Below are positions 1 to 8,440 of a stretch of 39,108 bases of DNA, piece by piece. The stretch is taken from NCBI GenBank assembly GCA_002725175.2, contig PBQX02000101.1, positions 1-39,108 on the forward strand, read 5' to 3'. The notes under the pieces are model-generated. The model searched no databases, had not been told where the DNA came from, and worked only from the letters and a program-made list of their open reading frames with translations. This stretch comes from CACKLF01 sp002725175. GTDB lineage: Bacteria; Pseudomonadota; Alphaproteobacteria; Rhodobacterales; Rhodobacteraceae. Made by a program: the position numbers and the translations under genes. Position 1 is the first letter of the stretch, and each line of letters starts with the position of its first letter.

Positions 1-1077
1 AAAAATATAACCCATTCCAGGCAGGCCTTCTTTTTGGGCAAAAGCATTCATCCGATCACAAAAAGCTCTACTTCCTCCTTTAGGTGCGGGAATGGCTCTG
101 ATCTGGTTCCCAGATTCTTTTAAGACATTTGCAAACAAGGCAAAACCTGCACCTTCGAATATATCTGATACTATTTGCATTTTTAGTGGATTTCTCAAAT
201 CCGGCTTGTCAGAGCCATACCATAAGAGCGCATCTTTATATTTTATACGTGGGAATGCCTCAGTTACTGACGCTCCATTTGAAAACTCTTTAAATAAATC
301 TCTTATCACTGGCTCGATTATATTAAAAACATCTTCTTGTGTTGAGAAACTCATTTCGACATCTAATTGATAAAATTCTCCTGGAGAACGGTCAGCTCTA
401 GGGTCTTCATCTCGAAAACAAGGTGCAATCTGGAAATATCTATCAAAACCCGCCACCATGATTAATTGTTTAAATTGCTGTGGTGCCTGAGGTAAAGCAT
501 AAAATTTTCCTGGGTTTAGCCTAGACGGTACCAAAAAATCTCTTGCACCTTCAGGGCTAGAAGCAGTAAGGATAGGCGTTTGAAATTCATTGAAGCCTTT
601 CTCGGTCATAAGATGCCTTAAGGATGAAATGACTTTAGATCTTAATATAATATTTTGATGAAGTTTTTCTCTCCTTAAATCTAAAAACCTATATTTAAGA
701 CGAGTTTCTTCAGGATATTCAACATCGCCAAACACCGGTAACGGCAACTCTTCAGCTTCAGATAAAACTTCCAAATTATGGGAATAAACTTCTATATCTC
801 CGGTTGCAAGGGTCTTATTTATTAAATCTTCATCTCTTTTCTTTACTACACCGTCTACTTTAATTACCCATTCCGCTCTTACTTTCTCTAACTTCTTAAA
901 AGCTTCACTCTCAGGGTCAGCTACAATTTGGGTCATCCCATAATGATCTCTTAAGTCTATAAATAAAACCCCACCATGATCCCTCAACCGATGGACCCAA
1001 CCAGAAAGCCTTACTTCCTGCCCAACCTCATTAAGGCTCAATTCGTTACAATTATGGCTTCGAAAAAGGTGCATCAT
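1..1077 (-). CDS. aspS: Aspartyl-tRNA synthetase, C-terminally truncated by the window edge
   Basis: Class II aminoacyl-tRNA synthetase that charges tRNA-Asp (or Asp/Asn in non-discriminating forms) in the cytoplasm. The 359 visible residues begin MMHLFRSHNC. An OB-fold anticodon-binding region with SGWVHRLRDHGG and DLRDHYG occupies roughly residues 15-110. Class II motif 1 follows at RYRFLDLRR-like sequence (KYRFLDLRRE), then FLVPSR, ALPQAPQQFKQ, and motif 2 FRDEDPRADRSPGEFYQLD. The C-terminal half, with motif 3, lies off the window. The start is one of two adjacent ATGs; the first is taken. It is divergent from carB across a 204-base gap that has a TATAAT hexamer (1119-1124, minus strand) as a weak promoter hint. 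The family call is very secure; the discriminating or non-discriminating class was not determined. Confidence 0.96.
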   Translation of the reverse strand, partial: MMHLFRSHNCNELSLNEVGQEVRLSGWVHRLRDHGGVLFIDLRDHYGMTQIVADPESEAFKKLEKVRAEWVIKVDGVVKKRDEDLINKTLATGDIEVYSHNLEVLSEAEELPLPVFGDVEYPEETRLKYRFLDLRREKLHQNIILRSKVISSLRHLMTEKGFNEFQTPILTASSPEGARDFLVPSRLNPGKFYALPQAPQQFKQLIMVAGFDRYFQIAPCFRDEDPRADRSPGEFYQLDVEMSFSTQEDVFNIIEPVIRDLFKEFSNGASVTEAFPRIKYKDALLWYGSDKPDLRNPLKMQIVSDIFEGAGFALFANVLKESGNQIRAIPAPKGGSRAFCDRMNAFAQKEGLPGMGYIF

Positions 1078-1224
1078 TTTTACCTTTTAAAATATAAAAT
1101 CCTAAAAAAATACTGTTCATTATATTACAAGGCTATTTATATAAAAGATTGTCTGATAGCAAACATTAAAAAGCAAAATAAGTTTTTGATTGCTAAATAA
1201 CTTAAGCATACTAGATATTATCTA

Positions 1225-1252
1225 TTGAGATTACGCCCACGATGAATATAAA
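1225..1252 (+). promoter_or_regulatory. Candidate sigma-70-type promoter of carB
   Basis: TTGAGA (1225-1230) and TATAAA (1247-1252) are separated by 16 bases; each box matches five of six consensus bases. Transcription would begin near 1259, leaving a leader of about 22 bases that carries AGGA (1270-1273), 8 bases before the carB ATG. This was found by eye in an AT-rich gap, so a chance match is possible. Confidence 0.5.
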
Positions 1253-1281
1253 AATCAATAATAGTTTTTAGGAAACATTGA

Positions 1282-4200
1282 ATGCCAAAAAGGGAAGATC
1301 TTTCAAGTATTTTGATCATTGGCGCTGGACCGATTATAATTGGTCAGGCCTGCGAATTTGATTATTCAGGCACCCAAGCTTGTAAAGCACTTAAGGAAGA
1401 GGGTTTCAGGGTCATATTAATTAACTCTAACCCTGCTACAATCATGACTGATCCAAACCTTGCTGACGCTACTTATATTGAACCAGTAAACATTAAGACT
1501 GTAGAAAAAATCATAATTAAAGAAAAACCCGACGCCATTCTTCCTACAATGGGAGGTCAAACTGCCTTGAATGTTGCATTAGAGCTTGATGAAGCAGGCC
1601 TACTAACTAAATATGATGTAGAATTGATTGGAGCCACTAAAGAATCAATAGAAAAAGCAGAAGATAGAAAATTATTCCGAGATTCAATGACTAAAATTGG
1701 CATAGAATCACCCAGATCATCAATAGCCAATAATCTTTCTGAAGCCAAAGAGGCTATAGAAGAAATAGGCCTTCCAGTAATTATACGCCCCGCATTTACT
1801 ATGGGAGGAACCGGTGGTGGAATAGTGGATTCCAAAGAAAAGATCGACGAAATGTGTTTGCATGGTTTGTTGGCCTCTCCAGTATCACAAATTTTAATTG
1901 ATGAAAGCTTAGTGGGCTGGAAAGAATTTGAAATGGAGGTAGTCAGAGACAGGGCAGATAATACAATAATAGTCTGTTCTATAGAAAATGTTGATCCAAT
2001 GGGAGTCCATACTGGAGATAGTATAACTGTTGCACCTGCATTGACCTTAACTGATCGTGAATATCAAGTGATGCGAAACTTATCAATGAAAGTTCTTAGA
2101 GAAATTGGAGTAGAGACAGGAGGATCTAATGTTCAGTGGGCCATCAATCCTAAGAATGGAAGAATGGTAATTATTGAAATGAATCCAAGAGTATCAAGNT
2201 CGTCAGCTCTCGCCTCTAAAGCAACCGGCTTTCCAATTGCAAAGATAGCCACAAAATTAGCAATTGGGTTCACTTTAGATGAATTAAGTAATGATATCAC
2301 AAAAGTTACTCCAGCAAGTTTTGAACCTACCTTAGATTATGTAGTAACCAAAATTCCAAGATTCACTTTTGAAAAATTCCCTGGNTCTTCTGATGAACTT
2401 ACCACTTCTATGAAATCGGTTGGAGAAGTAATGGCAATTGGTTCCTCATTTTGTGAAAGCCTCCAAAAAGCTATTAGTNCCTTAGAAACCGGTCTTTNTG
2501 GCATAGAAAATTACGATTTTAAGAATAAGTCTAGAGGTGAGATTAAAAAATCTTTGGAGTTTCAGACACCCGAACGTTTATTGAAAATAGGAGAAGCTAT
2601 AAGGCAGGGAATCGAAATTTCAGAAATAGAGAAAATAACTGGATATGATAAGTGGTTTTTAGAGCAAATTTTTTCCATCATCAAAATGGAAAAAGAGATA
2701 ATTGACAAAGGAATTCCGAACGATCCGCAGTTCATACAAGACATAAAGGCAAAAGGTTTTACGGACAAAAGATTAGCTAACCTAACTAAAACTACAGAAG
2801 AACATATCTTTAATCTTCGGAAGAAATTTTCTGTAATGCCATTATTTAAGAGAGTGGATACTTGTGCAGCAGAATTTGAATCGAGCACTCCCTATATGTA
2901 CTCTACATATAAAATTAANCTGTCAAACAACATAGAAAATGAAATTGCAAGCTCAGAGAGNGAGAAAATAGTTATTTTGGGAGGAGGTCCAAATAGAATT
3001 GGCCAGGGAATTGAATTTGATTACTGTTGTTGTCATGCATGTTTTTCTTTATCAAAAATAGGATATGAAACNGTAATGATAAATTGTAATCCTGAAACCG
3101 TTTCTACTGACTTTGATACCTCAGATAGACTGTATTTTGAGCCCGTAACTGTGGAGTCTGTAATTAANATAATAGAGGCAGAAGCAAAAGAAGGNATTAT
3201 AAAGGGTGTAATTGTTCAACTAGGAGGCCAAACGCCACTAAAAATAGCAACCACTTTAGAAGGTGCTGGAATTCCAATTCTTGGTACAAGTACTGCAGAA
3301 ATTGATAGAGCAGAAGATCGCCACTTATTTAAGAATTTGCTAACTACATTAAACCTAAAACAGCCCAAAAATAATATAGCCAAGAATAACAGTGAGGCCC
3401 TAACTGCGGCCAAGGAAGTAGGTTTTCCTTTAGTTATTCGGCCCTCCTATGTTTTAGGTGGGAGGGCAATGGAAATAATATTTAGCATTGATCAACTTAA
3501 GAATTATATAGGAAAAGCCGTAGAGGTTTCAGGGGANAACCCTGTATTATTAGATTCTTATTTGCAGAATGCCATTGAATTAGATGTTGACGCAATTTGT
3601 GATGAGAGAGATGTGTGGGTTGCAGGTATTATGGAGCATATTGAAGAAGCTGGAGTTCANTCAGGCGATAGTGCATGCTGCATTCCCCCTCATTCCCTAG
3701 ATACTGAAGTAATCAATGAAATAAAGCGTCAAACAAAGGAGCTAGCATTAGCCCTTAACGTTAGGGGCCTAATAAATATTCAATTTGCTCTTCAAGGCAG
3801 CGATTTATTTGTNTTGGAAGTAAATCCTAGAGCCTCAAGAACGGTTCCCTTTGTATCAAAAGCAATTGGATATCCCTTAGTTGCTCTGGCATCAAGAGTA
3901 ATGGCTGGAGAGGAATTAAGAAACATAAATATTCCTGACACTGAGCCTAAACATTTCTGCGTTAAAGAGGCAGTCTTACCCTTTGATCGNTTCCCAGGTA
4001 CAGACACAATTTTGGGGCCTGAAATGAAATCAACAGGTGAAGTAATGGGGATCGCCACCACTTTTGAAGAAGCATTCTTGAAATCTCAAGTTGCCGCCAA
4101 TATAATTTTTCCAAAGCAAGGTNCCATTTTCTTTTCAATAAAAAATAGAGATAAGAATAGTGAAGCAATAGAAATAGCAAAAACAATAATTGATCTGGGT

Positions 4201-4518
4201 TTTACAATTCTAGCAACAAAAGGAACAAGAGAATTTTTGGNAAAAAATATGATTAGATCTGAACTCACTCGCAAAGTGTATGAAGACAATCCAAACATTA
4301 TTGACTCAATTAATAATGGGATGGTCAACCTGGTTTTCAATACAACTGAAGGAATAAAGGCAATAAGCGACAGTAAAGAAATTAGAGCAAAAGCTTTATA
4401 TCTTAAAATTCCCTATTATACCACATTAGCTGGCATTAGTGCCGCAGTCCAAGCAATGAAACAAGACCTGTTAACATCTAGCGAAATAGCNCCTATTCAA
4501 ANTTTTTCAGTTCANTGA
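1282..4518 (+). CDS. carB: Carbamoyl-phosphate synthase large subunit
   Basis: Makes carbamoyl phosphate from bicarbonate, glutamine-derived ammonia and two ATP, feeding pyrimidine and arginine synthesis; it works with the small glutaminase subunit CarA. At 1078 codons it is full length (E. coli CarB is about 1073). The two homologous halves are visible: the first carries GQACEFDYSGTQACKAL near the start and the glycine-rich GGTGGGI ATP-grasp loop; the second opens with GPNRIGQGIEFDYCCCHAC around residue 570 and has PSYVLGGRAME. The last ~140 residues form the MGS-like allosteric domain. No carA is adjacent. tdk follows 32 bases downstream and is probably co-transcribed. Eighteen codons contain an N, 13 of them at the third position by hand count; an expected arginine in NPRVSxSSAL falls on one. 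The family is certain. Confidence 0.98.
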   Translation: MPKREDLSSILIIGAGPIIIGQACEFDYSGTQACKALKEEGFRVILINSNPATIMTDPNLADATYIEPVNIKTVEKIIIKEKPDAILPTMGGQTALNVALELDEAGLLTKYDVELIGATKESIEKAEDRKLFRDSMTKIGIESPRSSIANNLSEAKEAIEEIGLPVIIRPAFTMGGTGGGIVDSKEKIDEMCLHGLLASPVSQILIDESLVGWKEFEMEVVRDRADNTIIVCSIENVDPMGVHTGDSITVAPALTLTDREYQVMRNLSMKVLREIGVETGGSNVQWAINPKNGRMVIIEMNPRVSXSSALASKATGFPIAKIATKLAIGFTLDELSNDITKVTPASFEPTLDYVVTKIPRFTFEKFPXSSDELTTSMKSVGEVMAIGSSFCESLQKAISXLETGLXGIENYDFKNKSRGEIKKSLEFQTPERLLKIGEAIRQGIEISEIEKITGYDKWFLEQIFSIIKMEKEIIDKGIPNDPQFIQDIKAKGFTDKRLANLTKTTEEHIFNLRKKFSVMPLFKRVDTCAAEFESSTPYMYSTYKIXLSNNIENEIASSEXEKIVILGGGPNRIGQGIEFDYCCCHACFSLSKIGYEXVMINCNPETVSTDFDTSDRLYFEPVTVESVIXIIEAEAKEXIIKGVIVQLGGQTPLKIATTLEGAGIPILGTSTAEIDRAEDRHLFKNLLTTLNLKQPKNNIAKNNSEALTAAKEVGFPLVIRPSYVLGGRAMEIIFSIDQLKNYIGKAVEVSGXNPVLLDSYLQNAIELDVDAICDERDVWVAGIMEHIEEAGVXSGDSACCIPPHSLDTEVINEIKRQTKELALALNVRGLINIQFALQGSDLFXLEVNPRASRTVPFVSKAIGYPLVALASRVMAGEELRNINIPDTEPKHFCVKEAVLPFDXFPGTDTILGPEMKSTGEVMGIATTFEEAFLKSQVAANIIFPKQGXIFFSIKNRDKNSEAIEIAKTIIDLGFTILATKGTREFLXKNMIRSELTRKVYEDNPNIIDSINNGMVNLVFNTTEGIKAISDSKEIRAKALYLKIPYYTTLAGISAAVQAMKQDLLTSSEIXPIQXFSVX

Positions 4519-4550
4519 TCCTAATTTAAATCAAGAGAAAATTCCCNCTA

Positions 4551-5135
4551 ATGGCTAAACTATACTTCAACTATTCAACTATGAACGCAGGAAAAACTAC
4601 TGTTTTGCTTCAAGCAGCTCATAACTATTCGGAACGAGGCATGAACCCCTTTCTCTTAACAGCTAACGCTGATACTAGGTCAGGAATTGGGACTATAAAG
4701 AGCCGTATTGGTTTGAAAAAATCTGCACAAATATTTTCACAATCAGTTGATCTACTAAATAAAGTTAAGGAGGCTAATTCAAAAAAAAGCATTTCATGTG
4801 TATTTGTGGATGAGGCTCAATTTCTNACAGAACAACAAGTGTGGCAACTTGCCAAGGTGGTTGATGATCTAAAGATACCCGTTTTGTGTTTTGGTCTTAG
4901 AGTAGATTTTCAAGGGAATCTTTTNCCAGGTTCCAAGTGTCTCCTTTCAATTGCAGATGAATTAAAGGAAGTAAAAACGATCTGCCATTGTGGAAAAAAA
5001 GCGACAATGGTCATAAGACAGTCAAATGGGAAAACAGTAGTAGACGGTGATCAAGTNCAGATCGGTGGCAACGAGAGTTACACTTCATTATGCAGGAAAC
5101 ATTGGTTGAAAGAATTTGAAAAAGCTAAGAAGTAA
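4551..5135 (+). CDS. tdk: Thymidine kinase (type II)
   Basis: Cytosolic salvage enzyme that phosphorylates thymidine to dTMP using ATP. The 194-residue protein closely follows E. coli Tdk throughout: the N-terminal YSTMNAGKTTVLLQAA P-loop (about residues 8-23), the YSERGM lid segment, the Walker-B-like VDEAQF, VLCFGLRVDFQG, and a structural zinc site from CHCGKKATM and the C-terminal CRKHW. Length is typical. The start ATG is preceded by a purine-rich AAGAGAAA. It lies 32 bases behind carB on the same strand, so the pair would link de novo and salvage pyrimidine supply; co-transcription is inferred. Three codons contain N. It converges on the hydroxyacid dehydrogenase gene. Confidence 0.96.
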   Translation: MAKLYFNYSTMNAGKTTVLLQAAHNYSERGMNPFLLTANADTRSGIGTIKSRIGLKKSAQIFSQSVDLLNKVKEANSKKSISCVFVDEAQFXTEQQVWQLAKVVDDLKIPVLCFGLRVDFQGNLXPGSKCLLSIADELKEVKTICHCGKKATMVIRQSNGKTVVDGDQXQIGGNESYTSLCRKHWLKEFEKAKK

Positions 5136-5137
5136 AT

Positions 5138-5174
5138 ATTAGGAANCGCCTATATTGGTGCGTTTAATATTAAA
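5138..5174. terminator. Imperfect hairpin between convergent genes
   Basis: The short gap after tdk holds an inverted repeat: AATATTA at the left pairs with TAATATT at the right, and a less perfect inner CGCC/GGTGCG element surrounds a TATATT loop. The right arm runs into the stop codon of the minus-strand gene. Position between two convergent genes suggests a shared transcription end, but there is no long U tract and one inner base is N, so this is tentative. Confidence 0.35.
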
Positions 5175-6138
5175 CTACTCGGCTTGGGCAATCTTTATCC
5201 CCAAAATAGGAAATTAGATTTTCTACCGCCAACAAACCCATTTCATCTCTAACTTCTTTGGTTGCGGAGCCGATATGAGGAAGCAGTGTCACATTATCCA
5301 AGTCTATTAATGATTGAGGAATATTAGGTTCATTTTCAAAAACATCTAACCCCCCACCAGCTATCCTTCGCGTACTAAGAGCCTCAATCAATGCTTTCTG
5401 ATCCACTACTTCTCCTCTTGAAGTATTAATAAAAAATGCACTGTCCTTCATCAGACTAATTTGCTCTTCATTAATTAAGCCGTGATTGCCTTTATCACCC
5501 GGCAAATGAATAGAGACAATATCAGATTCCCTCATNACGTGCCCGATACTTTGCGCAGGTCTAGCAGGAAAATCTATACTACCTATGTAAGACCTGTTAA
5601 AATACACAACCTTCATCCCTAATGCCATATTAGCTCTTCTAGCAGTTGCTTTGCCGATTCTNCCCATTCCTATTATTCCTAAAGTCTTACCTTTTAAAGA
5701 AACACCTAAATCNTCTACTGCTGAAAAACCAGTCCATTCACCATCTCTCAGTTTCTTTTCCGATAGATATACTTTCCTTGTTGCAGCAAGAATTAAATAT
5801 ATAGCCAAATCAGCTGTAGCATCAGTCAGCACACCTGGCGTGTTAGTTACTACAATACTCTTCGACTTTGCAGATTTTAAGTCAATGTGATCTAACCCTA
5901 CCCCAAAGTTAGCAATAATTTTGGTTTTTCTATCAGTTNTATTAAGAATTTTTTTAGTAAACCTCTCTGTCACTGAACATAAAATTCCATCTGCTTCTTT
6001 TAATGCCCTTTGAAGTTCCACTTCNGTAAACAACTTATCAGATTCATTTAGGGAAACAGTAAAATTAGACATTAATTTTTTATTAACCACGTCCGGCATC
6101 TTTCTAGTAACCAATATTTTAGGTATAGNATTAGACAT
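5170..6138 (-). CDS. D-isomer-specific 2-hydroxyacid dehydrogenase (glyoxylate/hydroxypyruvate reductase type)
   Basis: NAD(P)H-dependent reduction of a 2-oxoacid, most likely glyoxylate or hydroxypyruvate. The 322 residues show the family layout: a split substrate-binding domain (about 1-105 and 300-322) around a Rossmann domain with GIIGMxRIG (154-162; the middle position is an N codon where glycine is expected). The catalytic triad is visible as Arg241 in NTSRGEVVD, Glu270 in DVFENEP and His288 in LLPHIGSAT. NFGVGLDHID is also typical. The GHG-type substrate loop supports GyaR/GhrB-like enzymes over phosphoglycerate dehydrogenase, since no ACT-type regulatory domain is present. It is the last gene of the ybjN-proC-csaA cluster, 16 bases after csaA. 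Substrate preference is inferred, not shown. Confidence 0.9.
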   Translation of the reverse strand: MSNXIPKILVTRKMPDVVNKKLMSNFTVSLNESDKLFXEVELQRALKEADGILCSVTERFTKKILNXTDRKTKIIANFGVGLDHIDLKSAKSKSIVVTNTPGVLTDATADLAIYLILAATRKVYLSEKKLRDGEWTGFSAVXDLGVSLKGKTLGIIGMXRIGKATARRANMALGMKVVYFNRSYIGSIDFPARPAQSIGHXMRESDIVSIHLPGDKGNHGLINEEQISLMKDSAFFINTSRGEVVDQKALIEALSTRRIAGGGLDVFENEPNIPQSLIDLDNVTLLPHIGSATKEVRDEMGLLAVENLISYFGDKDCPSRVV

Positions 6139-6154
6139 TAATTAGTCTCCNATC

Positions 6155-6487
6155 TCANTGNAATCTAACGCCAAGTTGCACATTNTTTTCTGGCGATACA
6201 AGGACAATATTNCCATCACTGTCAGCAACTCCAAGGACTAAAACCTCAGACCGTATAGGCCCTATTTGCTTTATAGGAAAATTTACAACGGCCATAATTA
6301 GTTTTCCCTTTAGCTCTTCCANGCTATAATTTTCTGTTATCTGTGCTGAGCTTTTCTTAATACCCAAGTCTTCACCAAAATCAATTCTAAGAATGTAAGC
6401 TGGATTTCTTGCTTCCGGAAATTTTTCTGCTGAAATAATNTTGCCAACCCTGATATCAATNTCCAAAAATTGTTCAAAAGCAATCAA
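6155..6487 (-). CDS. csaA: CsaA-type tRNA-binding / export chaperone protein
   Basis: Small OB-fold protein of the CsaA family, which binds tRNA-like RNA and has been linked to protein export in Bacillus. With the start chosen here it has 110 residues, matching the family length. Conserved blocks are IDIRVG, EKFPEARNPAYILRIDFG, IKKSSAQITENY, AVVNFPIKQIG and SEVLVLG. The start is a TTG at 6487, because AAGGA lies 6 bases upstream and the protein then begins IAFEQFL as in relatives. A longer reading from another TTG at 6502 lacks a well-spaced ribosome site. The frame is the same as proC and no stop lies between the proC TAA and this gene. It sits between proC and the hydroxyacid dehydrogenase, apparently one transcript. 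The last two codons contain N. Confidence 0.9.
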   Translation of the reverse strand: MIAFEQFLXIDIRVGXIISAEKFPEARNPAYILRIDFGEDLGIKKSSAQITENYSXEELKGKLIMAVVNFPIKQIGPIRSEVLVLGVADSDXNIVLVSPEXNVQLGVRXX

Positions 6488-6493
6488 CGACTT

Positions 6494-6499
6494 TCCTTT
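6494..6499 (-). promoter_or_regulatory. Ribosome binding site deciding the csaA TTG start
   Basis: AAAGGA on the minus strand ends 6 bases before TTG at 6487. It is the only well-placed Shine-Dalgarno in this stretch and favours the shorter CsaA protein over initiation at the TTG at 6502. Confidence 0.55.
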
Positions 6500-6523
6500 C
6501 AATAAACTTAATAAGAGCTCCGA

Positions 6524-7330
6524 TTATTTTCTGAGCTCTAAACTCCTTTGGTGAGCAGCCTTAATAGCATCTGCCATTAGNTTCTTTAATGAATTTTCAT
6601 TCATTAATATTTTTAAAGCTGCCTCAGTTGTCCCTCCTGGGCTCGTAACATTTTCTCTAAGAATTTCAGGACTATCAGAAGCAGCCATACATAGTTTCCC
6701 TGCCCCAAAAACTGTATTCTTTGCAAGATTCAATGAGATTTCNTTAGACAAGCCCAGTTCGACACCAATCAATGCCATAGTTTCAATCAGTAAAAAAGCA
6801 TACGCAGGTCCTGATCCTGANATTGCGGTAGCCACATCAATATGATCTTCCTTTTTTAACCTAACNGTATTTCCGACGGATGACATCAATAAATCCACCT
6901 TTTCAAGGTTTGNGCCTTCTTCCCCATAGATTGCTGTTATTCCAGCTGAGACAAGAGAAGGTGTATTNGGCATAGCCCGATATATACTCTTACTACCTCC
7001 GAAAACATCCCTAAGCTTTGATATTGGNGTTCCAGCTATAACAGATATTAAAATAGAGAAGCTTACTTTTNTNGGAAAATATTTTAATAGATAATCCATA
7101 TTTTGCGGTTTTATAGCTAAAATNCAAGTGCCAACTTCAAGAGCATATTTAGGATTTAATGTTAATCCCCTTTTCTCCAAGTTCTGTAGTCTCTTATTTG
7201 GTTTAGGCTCGATGACAAATGCATTCTCTAACTTCAGGCCATTTTCTATCCAACCATCTAGAAGGGCACCACCCATTTTCCCACAACCAATGAGAAGGAT
7301 GCCNTCCANAAATACATCTTTAATTTTCAA
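6524..7330 (-). CDS. proC: Pyrroline-5-carboxylate reductase
   Basis: Last step of proline synthesis: NAD(P)H reduction of 1-pyrroline-5-carboxylate. The 268 residues match family length. An N-terminal Rossmann fold carries ILLIGCGKMGGALL (11-24), followed by AIKPQNM and SVIAGxPIS. The C-terminal helical dimerisation domain has SGSGPAYAFLLIE, NTVFGAGKL and the signature SPGGTTEAAL. The start must be a TTG at 7330: an in-frame TAA lies only three codons upstream and no ATG precedes the nucleotide-binding motif; GGTAAG upstream is a fair ribosome site. It lies 46 bases after ybjN and 36 bases before csaA on the same strand. The window shows about ten N-containing codons here. Confidence 0.95.
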   Translation of the reverse strand: MKIKDVFXXGILLIGCGKMGGALLDGWIENGLKLENAFVIEPKPNKRLQNLEKRGLTLNPKYALEVGTXILAIKPQNMDYLLKYFXXKVSFSILISVIAGXPISKLRDVFGGSKSIYRAMXNTPSLVSAGITAIYGEEGXNLEKVDLLMSSVGNXVRLKKEDHIDVATAXSGSGPAYAFLLIETMALIGVELGLSXEISLNLAKNTVFGAGKLCMAASDSPEILRENVTSPGGTTEAALKILMNENSLKXLMADAIKAAHQRSLELRK

Positions 7331-7376
7331 AGCTTACCAAAATTACAAATAAAATTTATATTATTATGTAGCAACA

Positions 7377-7865
7377 TTATGCTTCCCCATTCGTTGCCCC
7401 AAGAACAAGATCTAGAGCATCCATGACATTGCTTTTACCAGAATAAACCATTTGGAAAACTGGATAATACCTTTCACAATATTCAAAAGATTTTTCTAAC
7501 AAGTTACTCATTTGNTCATAAGTGGGGTTCAGTATTTCGGTAAAGGAAACACCATAGCGAAACATAATTAATTCCTTTTCTTGGCAATAACTAAAAGAAC
7601 CTATCCACACCTCCTGATTTATAAGGTTTAAAACCTCATACAATTTNTCGTTATACTTTTCCTTAGCGATAAGTTCAAAAGTACAAACCAATTTTATCAT
7701 GCCATCAGCCATATGACTTTTGCTAAGAGACATGAAATAATTCCGCCACAAACCCTCAATAACGATAGCTACATGGTCATCACCTATCCTATTGAATTCC
7801 CAATCTCGTTTTTCAGCAAGGTTTTCTACAATCTCTAATGGATCTGTTTCGTCGTTATCTAACAA
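7377..7865 (-). CDS. YbjN-domain protein (alphaproteobacterial type)
   Basis: A 162-residue protein of the YbjN family, whose members resemble type III secretion chaperones in fold and have no defined biochemical role. Recognisable segments are the VCTFEL strand, NQEVWIGSFSYCQEKELIMFRYGVSF, CERYYPVFQMVYSGKS and the C-terminal LGATNGEA, which resembles the alphaproteobacterial form found next to proC. The start is TTG at 7865: AGGAAAGG is 5 bases upstream and an in-frame TAA is five codons upstream, leaving no ATG alternative. No signal peptide or membrane segment is seen. It is the first gene of the cluster with proC, csaA and a hydroxyacid dehydrogenase. Function is unknown; the name rests on sequence resemblance and context. 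Confidence 0.85.
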   Translation of the reverse strand: MLDNDETDPLEIVENLAEKRDWEFNRIGDDHVAIVIEGLWRNYFMSLSKSHMADGMIKLVCTFELIAKEKYNXKLYEVLNLINQEVWIGSFSYCQEKELIMFRYGVSFTEILNPTYXQMSNLLEKSFEYCERYYPVFQMVYSGKSNVMDALDLVLGATNGEA

Positions 7866-7870
7866 ATTGA

Positions 7871-7878
7871 CCTTTCCT
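7871..7878 (-). promoter_or_regulatory. Ribosome binding site deciding the ybjN TTG start
   Basis: AGGAAAGG (minus strand) sits 5 bases upstream of TTG at 7865, and an in-frame stop overlaps its upstream edge. Initiation therefore has to be at this TTG. Confidence 0.7.
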
Positions 7879-7930
7879 TATTGGATCAAGTTAAAAGCAT
7901 GCCTAGGTATTAGAGTAAACAATAATACAT

Positions 7931-7960
7931 TTTATAGATATGTAAACAACAAGTAGACAA
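7931..7960 (-). promoter_or_regulatory. Weak promoter candidate for the ybjN-proC cluster
   Basis: Read on the minus strand, TTGTCT (7955-7960) and TATAAA (7931-7936) are 18 bases apart. An alternative pair, TTGTTT then TATTAT with 16 bases between, overlaps it. A perfect 14-base palindrome, TACTATATATAGTA (7975-7988), lies just upstream. The gap is very AT-rich, so all of these could be chance. Confidence 0.3.
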
Positions 7961-8104
7961 AAGTACTTTTTACATACTATATATAGTANTTTTCGATTTT
8001 AAAACTCACTTCAATTTATACTAAAACTTAATAGGAAAGCTTATAAGTGTTAACTGGAATGGATTCATTCTATAGGATTTAATAATTTTTTTTACGACGA
8101 AAAT

Positions 8105-8347
8105 TTACGCTTTTTTCTGAGTTCTTTTCTTAGTTTTATTTTGCTTTTCATTTTCTTTTTTCAGATCTTCAAAAGCNCTTTTAAGTGCTTCNAATTCTTC
8201 TCTAGTTACTAGATCACGCTCCCCTAACCAACGATCAATCATTGAAGAAAATACAGTTTCAAACTCTTCTTTTGCTCCCTGAGCCATACCTACTGCGCTT
8301 CTCATCAATTTGGCCAGGTCGTCAGCAAACGGATTTTTACTTTGCAT
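8105..8347 (-). CDS. ubiK: UbiK-family ubiquinone biosynthesis accessory factor (BMFP domain)
   Basis: An 80-residue protein of the BMFP/UbiK family. In E. coli UbiK is a small trimeric coiled-coil protein that supports ubiquinone synthesis with UbiJ under aerobic conditions. The family signature is visible: NPFADDLAKLMRSAVGMAQGAKEEFE, then SSMIDRWLGERDLVTREE, where the C-terminal half forms the coiled coil. It ends in a lysine-rich tail (KKENEKQNKTKKRTQKKA), a common feature. The ATG start is unambiguous. It stands alone on the minus strand, divergent from lgt across 93 bases. This position beside lgt, midA and pgeF recurs in alphaproteobacteria, to my knowledge. Two codons contain N. Confidence 0.85.
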   Translation of the reverse strand: MQSKNPFADDLAKLMRSAVGMAQGAKEEFETVFSSMIDRWLGERDLVTREEXEALKXAFEDLKKENEKQNKTKKRTQKKA

Positions 8348-8440
8348 AATTCAGCACCTTTTTATTAGGGATTTGATATAAATTATATATACTTTATTAA
8401 ATTTATTACAATATNACCTTTTAATGTAAATAGTTCATCA

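Noticed and set aside
976..1200. 74-codon open frame on the plus strand
   Set aside because: Its first third is antisense to aspS and the rest is AT-rich intergenic DNA with no ribosome site or domain.
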